Below, in pieces: positions 17,852-28,054 of a stretch of DNA of 64,000 bases. Numbering within the stretch: the stretch's first letter is position 1; each line of letters begins with the position of its first letter. This stretch comes from UBA2357 sp046295975 (GTDB taxonomy: Bacteria; Pseudomonadota; Gammaproteobacteria; Burkholderiales; Rhodocyclaceae). The DNA is taken from NCBI GenBank assembly GCA_046295975.1, contig JBKBMG010000020.1:23314-87313 (forward strand), given 5' to 3'. Below the pieces are notes generated by a model that saw only the letters and a program-made list of their open reading frames with translations, was not told the DNA's origin and ran no database searches. A program made the position numbers and the translations under genes.

Positions 17852-18793
17852 ATGGCTGATGATCCGTCTCGCGTCCCGCAATGGGTTCGGTCGGGCAGAC
17901 CGGCCGAAATCCGGGCCGAGACGGGCGAGGCCTGGGTGCCGCCTGCCAATCCCCGCGGCGAGCAGGCTGGGAGCCGTGCGGGCCTGAGTGCGGGCCCGCA
18001 TCGTGACCTGTCCACCAGCCGGATACCGGAGCGCGGTCCGATTGCGGCCGGGGTCGCCAAGCTCAGGGCGGCGGGTGCGGCGCTCGAATTGATGGTCGGC
18101 GTGATCATCCTGATGATCTCGCCGGTCGCGTTCGTCGCCTTGGTCGTGATGCAGGCCAAATGGGCACTGACGCTCGGGCTGCTGAGCACGGCCGCGCATG
18201 CGTTCTGGCGCGCCCGCTTCGATGGCTGGGCCGAGCGCGCTGCGGTTGATGGCATGCGTTGGCAGGGGCATGCGAAGTTGCTGCTGCTCACCTTGTTTCT
18301 CAACTGCATGTTCTGGGGCATGTTGCTGGCGCAAATGGTGCCGGCGGCGTGGGTGGCCGAGTTCAACGCCGGCGCGCCGGGCTGGCTGGCGGACCGCAAC
18401 TGGGAACGGTGGTCCGAGCCGTTCAGCCGGGCCATCGAGCTCTTCGTTGCCACGTCGTTCGTGGAGTTGCTGGCCTATCTGCTGGCCCTGGTGCCTTTTT
18501 TCGCGCCACCGGTGCTGCTCTGCGTGTTCGCCACCCGGTACTGGCTCAGAAGACCCGATCTGGACCTGCTCTTTCTCTTGCGCGCGCTATTCGTCGGCCT
18601 GCTCGTCTGCTACGGCGGGTACCTCGTCTTCCAGGACGAGCTCTGGCGTCTGTTCTGGGGTATCAATGGCTATCTTCTCTGGAAGGGGAGCGATGTGTTC
18701 GCCCTGCTGACCATCCTGTTCGTTGGCTTCATTCCGTTCCGCATCGTAGCCCTGTTGCGCGGCGGTCACTGGTTGCGCAGGCTCTTCGCATGA
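17852..18793 (+). CDS. Unrecognised multi-pass membrane protein
   Basis: I do not recognise this 313-residue protein. A polar N-terminal region of about 70 residues, rich in Pro, Arg and Gly, is followed by roughly five or six hydrophobic segments (about residues 75-110, 140-165, 205-235, 240-265, 280-305) separated by short loops, so it is an inner-membrane protein. It begins 32 bp after pccA and ends by an ATGA overlap with the next gene, so it belongs to a three-gene unit with the propeller-like and lipoprotein genes below. No motif suggests an enzyme. Confidence 0.65.
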   Translation: MADDPSRVPQWVRSGRPAEIRAETGEAWVPPANPRGEQAGSRAGLSAGPHRDLSTSRIPERGPIAAGVAKLRAAGAALELMVGVIILMISPVAFVALVVMQAKWALTLGLLSTAAHAFWRARFDGWAERAAVDGMRWQGHAKLLLLTLFLNCMFWGMLLAQMVPAAWVAEFNAGAPGWLADRNWERWSEPFSRAIELFVATSFVELLAYLLALVPFFAPPVLLCVFATRYWLRRPDLDLLFLLRALFVGLLVCYGGYLVFQDELWRLFWGINGYLLWKGSDVFALLTILFVGFIPFRIVALLRGGHWLRRLFA

Positions 18794-20847
18794 ACCCGAA
18801 GTACGGGGCGGGGTGTCGTTCGAACCCGGGCGCCGTGGGCGCGGCGGCCGCCAGCGTCGGGCGCTGGCTGGTATTGCTGCTGCTCCCGGTTTTTGTCGGC
18901 AGCGCGCTCGGCATGCAGGACTTCATCGTGCTGGAAGCGACGCTGAACGGTTACAGCCACTCGGTGGACGACGTGGTGGTGCTGGATCCGGAGGACGGCC
19001 GCATCCTGCAGGTCCTGCCGATGACGCCGATGTCGCCGGCGCAACGGGCACCACGCGCGCCGCTCGAATTGCGCCTGTATCCAAGCCGGGATACCGTCGT
19101 GGCCCGCTCGGGGCAGACGCTGGCGCGCAACCGGGTCATCAACCATGGCAATGCCAACCGCCGTCTCCACAGCTATGTATGGCGCATGGCCTCGGGCGAG
19201 TTGTTGTTCACCTCGGCAGGGGGCTACGGGTTTGCGCTGCTGGGGGAGGAGGGCGACCACCTGGCGGTGCTGGTCGAGGAACCGGCAACTGCCGTGACCG
19301 AGTTCCAGGTCTGGGACGTTGTCGAAGGTCGTCCCGTGTTCGCGGCGCGCTTTCCCGAGGCGTTGCGGGTGAGGGCGCATCGAACGGATTCGCCGCGTTT
19401 CGCGGTGTTTTCGCTGGACGATGGTTTCGTCATGGTGTGGGATCAGCGCCAGCGTCAGCTGCACCGGATCGCCATGCCGGAGAGCAGGCGACTGGCGCAA
19501 GACCAGCATGCCGCGTTGGCGAGCGTGCAGCGCGGTGCGATCGAGGTTTCTGCCGACGATCGCTGGCTGGCTTTTCGCACCGCCCCGTCGCAGCGCGATC
19601 CGTCATACGGGCTCCATCTTGTCGACCTCCAGGCGTCCGGCCCGCTCACGTCGGTCGAGATGGGTGCATCCGGTGCGCTTCTGGGCAATCCCTTCAGGTG
19701 GGTGGGGTTCGGAGCCCATCTGCTGGGTGAGGGCGACGGTGCGCTGCATCGCCTGGCCGTGCCGACGGGGCAGCACGGGGGGCGATGGACGCCGAAGGCG
19801 TGGGTCGCGCAGGACCGTTCGGCTGCGGCCTGTGCCGAGCCTTCGCGGCGCAACTCACGCGCGTGTCAGCGTGCCCGCGAGCGCGACCAGGCCCGACGGG
19901 CGTTCGTGCCGGCGGATGCCTTTCTAGAGGCGCTGCAGGTCGATGTTCGGAGCACCTATATCGCAAGCAATGATGGCAGGACCCTGGTTGTCTGGGATGC
20001 CTACAATGGTCGCCCTATCGTGCTCGATGCGAGTCGCTTTCCGCCTCTGGAAGTGTCGCCCGAACGGCCGGACGGCTCCGACGTGGCCGCCCTGTACCAG
20101 TTTCGCCCGGGCATTCCGCTGGACGATGGCCGTCTTGGGCGCCCCGGTGAGCTGCGTTTCAGCCATTTCGGCCGCCATCTGGTCGTGCTGAAGGCGCGCG
20201 GTACCACAACCGCCGATCGCCATGTGAGCGTGGGGGCCTACGCGATACCTGGCCTCGAATACGTTGCGGATCTCAATCCGTCAGTCGACGCGTATCTGCT
20301 TGCGCGCGCCGTCAGCCCGTCGCTGCACGATATTGCGCTGTGCCGGCAGCAGCCGTCGATCTGCCAGAACGACCCCTTGCACCCGCAGCACGACGCGATC
20401 ATCGCCGAACGGGCGCGAATCGAGTCGGAGGCCGCGCTGCGCGCGCACGCGGACGCTGCCGCGCCGGCGCCGCGACACGAGTCCTGGATGGAACCGAACC
20501 CCGGGCGGGCGCGCGTCTCTGCGCCCGAGCTATGCGCGACGCTGCGGCGGATACCACGTCCGATACAAGGCGAGCCGTACTACATCGACGGGCGCTATGC
20601 GGGGATCCGGGTTGCCGGCCAGGGGGAGTTCATCGCAAGTCTCGCCGACATCCCGTTCCGCGACGGCGACATTCTGTTCGACGGTGGGTGGTGCGCCGAG
20701 CGCGCATGCTCGGCGGACGAGTTTGCGGCGGCGATGCGCCGGATCTGCGAGTCGAGAGGCCGTGGCCTCGTGCGTGCGTTCGTGCTGGAGGTCGGCTCCG
20801 CCGAGCCGTCGCGCGACAGGACGTGGATATTGATGGAGAAGCAATGA
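18790..20847 (+). CDS. Exported protein with probable beta-propeller repeats, function unknown
   Basis: The 685-residue product starts with a long signal-type segment (G-R-W-L-V-L-L-L-L-P-V-F-V-G-S-A-L-G, about residues 31-48). The body has many WD40/YVTN-like strands such as V-V-V-L-D-P-E-D-G-R-I-L, F-Q-V-W-D-V-V-E-G-R-P and T-L-V-V-W-D-A-Y-N-G-R-P, consistent with a periplasmic propeller. A separate C-terminal domain of about 90 residues contains C-A-T-L-R-R, Y-Y-I-D-G-R-Y-A-G and G-G-W-C-A-E-R-A-C-S, with several cysteines that could form disulfides. It overlaps both neighbours by ATGA, so the three proteins are probably made in fixed proportion. I assign no function. Confidence 0.6.
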   Translation: MNPKYGAGCRSNPGAVGAAAASVGRWLVLLLLPVFVGSALGMQDFIVLEATLNGYSHSVDDVVVLDPEDGRILQVLPMTPMSPAQRAPRAPLELRLYPSRDTVVARSGQTLARNRVINHGNANRRLHSYVWRMASGELLFTSAGGYGFALLGEEGDHLAVLVEEPATAVTEFQVWDVVEGRPVFAARFPEALRVRAHRTDSPRFAVFSLDDGFVMVWDQRQRQLHRIAMPESRRLAQDQHAALASVQRGAIEVSADDRWLAFRTAPSQRDPSYGLHLVDLQASGPLTSVEMGASGALLGNPFRWVGFGAHLLGEGDGALHRLAVPTGQHGGRWTPKAWVAQDRSAAACAEPSRRNSRACQRARERDQARRAFVPADAFLEALQVDVRSTYIASNDGRTLVVWDAYNGRPIVLDASRFPPLEVSPERPDGSDVAALYQFRPGIPLDDGRLGRPGELRFSHFGRHLVVLKARGTTTADRHVSVGAYAIPGLEYVADLNPSVDAYLLARAVSPSLHDIALCRQQPSICQNDPLHPQHDAIIAERARIESEAALRAHADAAAPAPRHESWMEPNPGRARVSAPELCATLRRIPRPIQGEPYYIDGRYAGIRVAGQGEFIASLADIPFRDGDILFDGGWCAERACSADEFAAAMRRICESRGRGLVRAFVLEVGSAEPSRDRTWILMEKQ

Positions 20848-21779
20848 GCGTCCGAAACGGCTGGGTGCGCGCCGGCTGGCTTGTCTTGGTGCCGGTCTTG
20901 GCCGTGCTCGCAAGTGGCTGTGGCGAAAAGGTGATTGAGTCCAGACAGACCGAATATCTGCTGGCCGACCCCTTGGAGCGCCGCACGATCCTGGAGCAGG
21001 ACGATCACCTGCGGCGCGGGGACGCCAAGGTGCCGCGGGCGCCGTTGCACATCGGCGGGCCCCCGGGCGCTCAGCGGTCACCGATCCCGGTCATGAGTCT
21101 GCTCAAGGTCAGGATAGACTTGTTGCCCCCGGTCGATTGCGAGCGCCCGCCCGAATGGCTGATGGCGTCGAGCGGCTTCGCCTTCCCTCAGCCGGTTGCC
21201 GATACGCAATTGGCCAGTCTGGGCGAGATCGTGCGTACTGCCGAGATCTGGGTCGTGCCGTCCTCGGCGAAGGGGGCTTACGTGGACATCGCGCCGGATG
21301 GTGCCGCAGGTCGGGCGATTGCGATGGAGGCGTCGTACGCAGGCGATCGACCCGATTTCCGCTCGCCGGTGGCGGTCGCCGTCGAGTTCGGCCCGGAATG
21401 GCTGGGCCTGCCGCTTCGCCAGATCGGAACCGCCGGTGCGCTGCTGTTTCCGCCCAGTCAGGACTGCGCGAAGCTGATCCGCAGCAGCGACGACTGGCTG
21501 CCGACCCGGGCGGTCGCCTACGGCCCCTTCGATCCCGGGGCCACCGCTGCGGATTCCCTGAAAATCCCCGCTGATGTGCCCTTCATCGCGCGCATCGTCG
21601 ACATCTGCCCGGTTCGCCTGCAGCAACGCGACGAGTTTCTGGAGGTCGAGGGGCGTTACTTCTGGGAGCGGACCAACCGGTGGCGCTACTCCGCCACCAT
21701 CGTCGGGGCATGCGGCAGCGGCAACGTGACGTTCTCGCCGGCTCCGCTCATCGGCTACTTCCAGCAGAACGGACGCTGA
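20844..21779 (+). CDS. Putative lipoprotein, function unknown
   Basis: The 311-residue protein has a lipoprotein signal ending in V-L-A-S-G-C (Cys at about residue 26). The mature part has no family I recognise. It contains P-P-V-D-C-E-R-P-P-E, W-L-G-L-P-L-R-Q-I-G, D-C-A-K-L-I-R and V-D-I-C-P-V-R-L, an even spread of cysteines, and ends in P-L-I-G-Y-F-Q-Q-N-G-R. Start and preceding stop overlap as ATGA at 20844. It closes the three-gene unit that begins at 17852 and probably sits in the outer membrane beside the propeller-like protein. Confidence 0.65.
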   Translation: MSVRNGWVRAGWLVLVPVLAVLASGCGEKVIESRQTEYLLADPLERRTILEQDDHLRRGDAKVPRAPLHIGGPPGAQRSPIPVMSLLKVRIDLLPPVDCERPPEWLMASSGFAFPQPVADTQLASLGEIVRTAEIWVVPSSAKGAYVDIAPDGAAGRAIAMEASYAGDRPDFRSPVAVAVEFGPEWLGLPLRQIGTAGALLFPPSQDCAKLIRSSDDWLPTRAVAYGPFDPGATAADSLKIPADVPFIARIVDICPVRLQQRDEFLEVEGRYFWERTNRWRYSATIVGACGSGNVTFSPAPLIGYFQQNGR

Positions 21780-21877
21780 CGCGCTCGACGGTGGACGCGG
21801 CCGCGTCGCTTCGGTTGCGGCGGTTCTCCGTTTGCGACGGTGGTGCTCCGTGTCGCTCCGGCGTCGCGGAGCATGCG

Positions 21878-22369
21878 CTATCCGCCACGCCGTATCCCCA
21901 TCACACTCCCCGCCTGCGGCGGGCGGGGCAGGCGGGCGTGACGCGTTCGCGCCGCGTCCACCCGGATCTGGATGTCGGACGGGAAGCGGGCCGAGCGCTT
22001 CTGCGCCATGTCGATGTGCATGGTCAGCACTTCATTGGTCGCGACCAGCCAGCCGGCCTGTTGGTGGTGCATTTCGTGGTACAGGTGCAGCCGCTTGTGG
22101 TCGGCGTCGAGCAGGCGGGTGGTGATGATGTACGGCGCGTCGGCGGCGATTTCCCGCAGGTAGTTCACGTGCAGCTCCAGCGCGAAGGTGGAGTGTGCGC
22201 TGCGCGCGCGGTAGGCGGCGTCCAGGCCCAGGGTGTCGAGGAAGGTGTCGGTGGCCAGGTCGAAGGCGAGCACGTAGTAGGCCACGTTCATGTGGCCGTT
22301 GTAGTCGATCCATTCTGGCCGGACCATGCCTTGGGCGGTGGTGTCGCCGCGGGGGGCGGGTGCATGCAT
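21878..22369 (-). CDS. Hotdog-fold acyl-CoA thioesterase
   Basis: The 163-residue protein shows the 4HBT pattern: V-R-P-E-W-I-D-Y-N-G-H-M-N-V-A-Y-Y holds the usual Asp-Tyr-x-x-H-x-N catalytic loop, then A-L-E-L-H-V-N-Y-L-R-E and H-E-M-H. It resembles thioesterases linked to carnitine or betainyl-CoA metabolism more than YbgC. It is convergent with the lipoprotein gene and divergent from the HD-domain gene. The C-terminal 20 residues (rich in Arg and Pro) are probably a tail beyond the fold. Confidence 0.75.
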   Translation of the reverse strand: MHAPAPRGDTTAQGMVRPEWIDYNGHMNVAYYVLAFDLATDTFLDTLGLDAAYRARSAHSTFALELHVNYLREIAADAPYIITTRLLDADHKRLHLYHEMHHQQAGWLVATNEVLTMHIDMAQKRSARFPSDIQIRVDAARTRHARLPRPPQAGSVMGIRRGG

Positions 22370-22624
22370 GGGGGTGGCTCGTCGGTCTGATGCGGTGATT
22401 GTTGCCGCAACTGCGCCGCGGCGGCAAATCGCGGGCGGCAGAAAGTGCCGCCGCAGCGGCGCGGGCGGAACCGCTGCGGCCTCTGAGATTCTGAAAAGCG
22501 CTTCTTATTCAGTTGGATGGGCGTGGCGCGCGAATGCCGCGGCGGGCGGGCACGGATCTGGCTGAGGCAGATTTGATGGCCTGCCCCGCGAAGGTGGTGG
22601 TGGGCCCAAGCAAAGAGGTCTGCC
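22370..22624. other. Divergent intergenic region with a GC-rich inverted repeat
   Basis: The 255 bp gap holds the perfect inverted repeat GCCGCAGCGG (22450-22459) / CCGCTGCGGC (22471-22480). No T-run follows, so it is not a simple terminator, and it sits in a divergent promoter region. AAAGAGG at about 22613-22619 is the ribosome site of the HD gene. No small gene is apparent. Confidence 0.4.
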
Positions 22625-23773
22625 ATGTTCGAATCTTCCATCCTGCGCCCGGTCGCGGTGCCGCCCCATCTGGTCGGGCGCCCCGCGCCCTGCGACTTCT
22701 TCGACGCACGCGGCACCTTGCTGTTGCGCGCCGGCGCCCCGATTGCCGCCCAGGCGGCGGCCAGCGTGCCGCAGGCACGGCGCTTCTACTGCCGTGCCGC
22801 GCAGGCCGAGCAGATCGCCCCGTCCGATCCGATCGGTGCCCTGCGCTCGGTGGGCGAGGCGCTGTCGATGCTGGACGAGCTGACCGGAACCCGCCAGGTG
22901 CTGAGCCGGGTGGAGTTCTTCGAACTGGCCGAAACGCTTTACCACAGCTGGCAGGTGGACGCCGATGCCTGCATCGGCTTTGCGCGCCTGTCGCGGTTCG
23001 ACCGTCCCAGTGTCTGCCATTCCGTACTCACCGCCTTGTTCGCGGCCGAGCTGGCAAGTGCCAACGGCCTGCCTTCGCGCGACGTGATGCATCTGGTGGG
23101 GGCGGCGCTGACGATGAACCTGGGCAGTCTGCGCCTGCATGACGAGATGCACGCGCTGGCGGGCGAGCCGGATGAGTTCGCGCGTGAGGCGCTGGCCTAT
23201 CACCCGGCGCGGGCGGTACGCCTGCTCGAACGCATCGGGGGTTTTCCCGAGGACTGGCTGGATGCAGTTGCCCAGCATCATGAGAACGTGGACGGCAGCG
23301 GTTATCCGCTGGGCCTGCAGCGCGCCGAGATCAGCCTGGGCGGGCGCATCCTGCGGGTCGCCGACGTGCTTGCGGCGCGCTTTCTGGGGCGGCGCGCACG
23401 TGCACCGCAATACTGGAACCTGAGCCAGGCGCGCGACCTGCGCAGGCTGATGGAGCATGTGTTCGCCCGTGATCTGGACAAGCTCGACCAGACCCTGGCG
23501 CGGTTGTTGATGGCGCGGCTCGGCACTTTTCCGCCGGGCAGCATCGTGCGCCTGAACAACGGCGAACTGGCGGTGGTGAGCCGCCGCACCTCGCCCCCCG
23601 GTGAGATGCCGCATGAGGTCCTGGCCTTCGTCGGTGCCAACGGGCGTCCGCTCGAGACGCTGCGGATGCGTCGCATCGGACCGCGCGACTGCCGCATCCA
23701 GGGCTATGCCCACGACAATCTGCCGCGGCTGCCCGCCTTCGATTGGCTGTCGCTGTGGGGCTACCGGCACTGA
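22625..23773 (+). CDS. HD-GYP-like domain protein with degenerate HD dyad
   Basis: The 382-residue protein matches HD-GYP cyclic-di-GMP phosphodiesterases in layout: an N-terminal accessory region, V-C-H-S-V-L-T-A-L-F, then the domain ending in H-H-E-N-V-D-G-S-G-Y-P (about residues 217-226) and R-I-L-R-V-A-D-V. At the place of the metal-binding H-D-x-G-K the sequence reads A-A-L-T-M-N-L-G-S-L, so His and Asp are both replaced. It therefore probably cannot hydrolyse c-di-GMP normally and may bind it as a sensor. It lies just upstream of the glrK operon on the same strand, 97 bp apart. Confidence 0.75.
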   Translation: MFESSILRPVAVPPHLVGRPAPCDFFDARGTLLLRAGAPIAAQAAASVPQARRFYCRAAQAEQIAPSDPIGALRSVGEALSMLDELTGTRQVLSRVEFFELAETLYHSWQVDADACIGFARLSRFDRPSVCHSVLTALFAAELASANGLPSRDVMHLVGAALTMNLGSLRLHDEMHALAGEPDEFAREALAYHPARAVRLLERIGGFPEDWLDAVAQHHENVDGSGYPLGLQRAEISLGGRILRVADVLAARFLGRRARAPQYWNLSQARDLRRLMEHVFARDLDKLDQTLARLLMARLGTFPPGSIVRLNNGELAVVSRRTSPPGEMPHEVLAFVGANGRPLETLRMRRIGPRDCRIQGYAHDNLPRLPAFDWLSLWGYRH

Positions 23774-23798
23774 CCCGGGCTTGGCCGCATTGCACTTT

Positions 23799-23814
23799 CT
23801 TACCGCACGGTAAG
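23799..23814. promoter_or_regulatory. Inverted repeat ahead of glrK
   Basis: CTTACCG-CA-CGGTAAG is a perfect 7 bp inverted repeat between the HD-domain gene and the histidine kinase gene, immediately after TTGCAC (23790-23795), which could be a -35 box. It may be an operator for the kinase operon. The binding protein is unknown. Confidence 0.4.
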
Positions 23815-23870
23815 GCGTCAACGGGCTAGACTGCGGGCCGGCGCTCCGACCCGGTTACTGCACGTCCCTC

Positions 23871-25265
23871 ATGTCCCGCCTGTCCTTCAGTCACGTCCTG
23901 CTCGCCAGTTTCCTGTCCATTATCGCCATCCTCGGATCGGCGGCGGTGGGCGGGGTGCTGGCGTTGGAACGCTTTGCGCTGCAAAGCCGCGAAGGCGCGA
24001 GTGCGGGGCTGGCGATCACCACCGCAGTACAGGTGATCCGGGAGCGTACCGTGGATATGGAGCGCAGCGCCCGGCAATACCTGGTGCTGGAAGACGCATC
24101 GCTGCTCGAGCGCTTCGAGGAGGCGCGCAACGCCGCGCTGGAGGCGGCCCAGCCGCTGGTCGCGAGCGGCTTCGAGGCCGGCGTGGCGGAGTGGCGCAAC
24201 GCGGTTGACGACACCGCGCGCGCCTTGCGCGAGGGCGCCGCCCACGACACCACGCTGGCCGCGCTGGCGCGCATCGCGCCGCTCAACGAGGCGCTCGCAG
24301 CCGACAGCCGGGCGCGCATCCACCGCGTCAATCGCGATCTGGTGGATGAACTCGATGCCCATCGGCGGTCGCTGACGTTCAGCGTACTGGCGGCCATCGT
24401 CGTGGCGGTGGTGGTGGCGGGATGCACCGGGTGGTGGGTGCTGCGGCCGCTCAGGCGAGTCGAGGCCGCCATCGACGGGCTGGGCCAGAGCCGCCTCGAC
24501 CAGCCGATCGAAATCGTCGGTCCGGCCGACCTGCGCGAGCTCGGCCGACGGCTGGACTGGCTGCGGGTGCGCCTGGCCGACCTCGAGGCCAACCGCAGCC
24601 GCGTGCTGCGCCACGTGTCGCATGAGCTCAAGACGCCGCTGGCTTCGGTGCGCGAGGGCATTGCGCTGATCGAGGACGGCGTGGTGGGCGAGATCACCCC
24701 GGCGCAGCGCGAGATTACCGCCATCCTCGACCAGAACGCGCGCACCTTGCAGCAGCGCATCGAAGGTTTGCTCGGCTTCAATGCGGCGATCTTCGACGCC
24801 CACAGCCTGCATCCGCGCCGTGTCGCACTGCGGCCGCTGCTGGAGGAGGTGGTCGCCGAGCAGCAGCTCACGCTGCAGTCCCGTCGTGTGGGCGTGCGCA
24901 TTGAAGGGGCGGACCGGCGGGTGACCGCCGACGCCGACAAGCTCAAGGTGGTGTTCGGCAATCTGCTCGGGAACGCGATATCGTTCAGCCCGGAAGGCGG
25001 CGAGATCCGCTTTACCCTGGGCCACCGGCCCGGCTGGGTGCAGATCGATTGCGTGGACCAGGGGCCGGGTGTGGCCGAGAGCGAGTTGGAGCGCATCTTC
25101 GACCCCTTCGTGCAGGGCAGCCGGCCGTCCCCGCAGGCGCGGGGCGGCAGCGGCCTGGGGCTGTCCATCGTGCGTGAGTTCATTGCCGCCCATCGTGGGC
25201 GGAGCATGGCCGTGTCCCACCGGGGCGGGGCCTATTTCCGGATCGAGTTGCCCGATGATGTATGA
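23871..25265 (+). CDS. glrK: Sensor histidine kinase GlrK/QseE-like
   Basis: The 464-residue inner-membrane kinase has a first membrane helix (residues about 8-32), a periplasmic four-helix sensor, a second helix (about 168-188), HAMP, the H-box R-H-V-S-H-E-L-K-T-P-L with His251, and the ATPase domain (N-L-L-G-N-A-I-S-F-S, D-Q-G-P-G-V, G-G-S-G-L-G-L-S-I-V). Its order with a QseG-like lipoprotein and a sigma-54 response regulator is the order of E. coli glrK-qseG-glrR, where the pathway answers envelope stress. Its stop overlaps the lipoprotein start. Confidence 0.88.
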   Translation: MSRLSFSHVLLASFLSIIAILGSAAVGGVLALERFALQSREGASAGLAITTAVQVIRERTVDMERSARQYLVLEDASLLERFEEARNAALEAAQPLVASGFEAGVAEWRNAVDDTARALREGAAHDTTLAALARIAPLNEALAADSRARIHRVNRDLVDELDAHRRSLTFSVLAAIVVAVVVAGCTGWWVLRPLRRVEAAIDGLGQSRLDQPIEIVGPADLRELGRRLDWLRVRLADLEANRSRVLRHVSHELKTPLASVREGIALIEDGVVGEITPAQREITAILDQNARTLQQRIEGLLGFNAAIFDAHSLHPRRVALRPLLEEVVAEQQLTLQSRRVGVRIEGADRRVTADADKLKVVFGNLLGNAISFSPEGGEIRFTLGHRPGWVQIDCVDQGPGVAESELERIFDPFVQGSRPSPQARGGSGLGLSIVREFIAAHRGRSMAVSHRGGAYFRIELPDDV

Positions 25266-25952
25266 ACCTCAAGTGTCCGCCCGCATGCCAGAGCGGCTTG
25301 CGCGCCAGCCTGTGCGGCCCGTTCGGCCAGTGCACGCGTGCCGATCATGGTTGGCGGTTGCGGCCGTTGCCTGGTTGATCGGCGGTTGCGCGTCGCCCGG
25401 AGTGCAGGAGCAGTCGGGCGGCGCAGCCTCCCCGCCGATGCCGACCCAGGCGATCTTCCTGCGTGCCTGCGATCACGTGGAGGGGCTGCTCGAAACCTAC
25501 GCGGCGGTGCGTGGCCTGCCTCAGGGCGAACGACTGGCGCGCGAGTCGGCACTCGCGCGCGAACCGGACACCGCGGTCCTGCGGGTGCAGCGCGCCATGT
25601 TGCTGGCCGGCAGCGACGATGCCGCAATGCTCGAACGGGCCCTGAGCCTGCTTGAATCCGTGCCCCGCCCGCAGGGCCGCGACGCCTGCATGACCAGCGG
25701 CTTTGCCGAACTGCTCACCGATTTCATCCGCCCCCGGCTCGAACTGGCGCAGCGTGCGGAGCGCCTGGCCCGCGAGGCCGAAAGCGGCCGTCGGGCGCTT
25801 GCGGAGAGCCGTGAGGAGCAGGCACGGCTGCGCGAGAAACTCGACGCATTGGCCGAGATCGAGCGCTCCCTGCCGGCCCGTCCCCAGCCAGATCCGGTGC
25901 CAGTGCCCACGGAGCCCGAAGCGGGCACGGCCGCCCCCCGAGGAGTACGCCC

Positions 25953-25956
<4 letters not shown>
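25258..25956 (+). CDS. qseG: QseG-like lipoprotein of the GlrK/GlrR system
   Basis: The 232-residue protein has a signal segment ending in the lipobox L-I-G-G-C (Cys about 44), an all-helical mature part and a C-terminal coiled coil (about residues 155-210, rich in Glu, Arg, Ala and Leu). In E. coli QseG is an outer-membrane lipoprotein that controls GlrK activity. ATG codons at 25255 and 25258 and another at 25285 are all possible starts; the last gives a more usual signal length. Its end overlaps glrR by four bases. Confidence 0.75.
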
Positions 25957-27410
<1,454 letters not shown>

Positions 27411-27538
27411 TTTGCCGCGTCTTCGCGGAAACGCCGTCGGGGTGGGGCGACACATTTCCGGTGCTGCGCCGGGCGCACCCCCGCCGACACCTCGCGGTCA
27501 ACCGTTCGCGCGCCGGATGAGGGGCGCGCCACGAGGGG

Positions 27539-27554
27539 TGGCACGGGCGTTGCA
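27539..27554 (+). promoter_or_regulatory. Sigma-54 (-24/-12) promoter
   Basis: TGGCACGGGCGTTGCA matches the consensus TGGCAC-N5-TTGCA at every conserved base. It lies 62 bp ahead of the BON-domain gene and directly after glrR, so GlrR is the expected activator. Confidence 0.85.
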
Positions 27555-27615
27555 TGAGGGGAACCGGGACCGCTGCAGCGCGGTCTGTCGCATCATTACA
27601 AGAAAGGAGTTCGCC

Positions 27616-27957
27616 ATGATCACACGCCACACGATTGCCGCCATCCTCTCCACGACTGCGCTCGCCTTCTCGATCAGCCTGCCCGCCCATTCCGCGATCA
27701 ACGATCCGGTGCTGCTGCTGGCCATGCAGGTCGCCGGCGCGGAGCGCGACGCGGAAGTCCGGCAGCGCATCGAAGCCGGCTTGATGACCGACCCGGCGTT
27801 GCGCGAGGCCGAGATCGCCGTTCGCACCGACGACGGCGTGGTGACCCTGGAAGGCAAGGTCCACAGCCCCGACGCGCGCGATCAGGCGCAACGTCTGGTG
27901 AGCGCCGTGCCCGGCGTGAGCATGATCCGCAATGAGCTTGAGGTGGTGCCGAACTGA
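27616..27957 (+). CDS. Periplasmic BON-domain protein
   Basis: The 113-residue protein has a cleavable signal (residues 1-27, ending A-H-S-A) and one BON domain (about residues 45-110; V-R-T-D-D-G-V-V-T-L-E-G-K-V, V-S-A-V-P-G-V, I-R-N-E-L). BON proteins of the OsmY/DolP type bind phospholipids and guard the envelope. AAAGGAG precedes the ATG. A sigma-54 promoter lies upstream and a strong terminator downstream, so it is a single-gene transcript, probably the nearest output of GlrK/GlrR. Confidence 0.82.
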   Translation: MITRHTIAAILSTTALAFSISLPAHSAINDPVLLLAMQVAGAERDAEVRQRIEAGLMTDPALREAEIAVRTDDGVVTLEGKVHSPDARDQAQRLVSAVPGVSMIRNELEVVPN

Positions 27958-28001
27958 TTCCGGGCAGCCGGGACTCAAGCGCGCCAACGCTTTACAATGA
28001 C

Positions 28002-28034
28002 ATGGGCCGGACACATGGGTGTCCGGCCCATTTT
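28002..28034 (+). terminator. Rho-independent terminator after the BON gene
   Basis: A 13 bp perfect stem (ATGGGCCGGACAC / GTGTCCGGCCCAT, arms 28002-28014 and 28019-28031) encloses the loop ATGG and runs into a short T-tract (28031-28034). It separates the BON gene from the FAD oxidoreductase gene. Confidence 0.85.
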
Positions 28035-28054
28035 GCGTTTACGGAGCGGGGCGC

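Noticed and set aside
23784..23795. Sigma-54 promoter ahead of glrK (TTGGCCGCATTGCAC)
   Set aside because: The GG to GC distance is 7, not the required 10.
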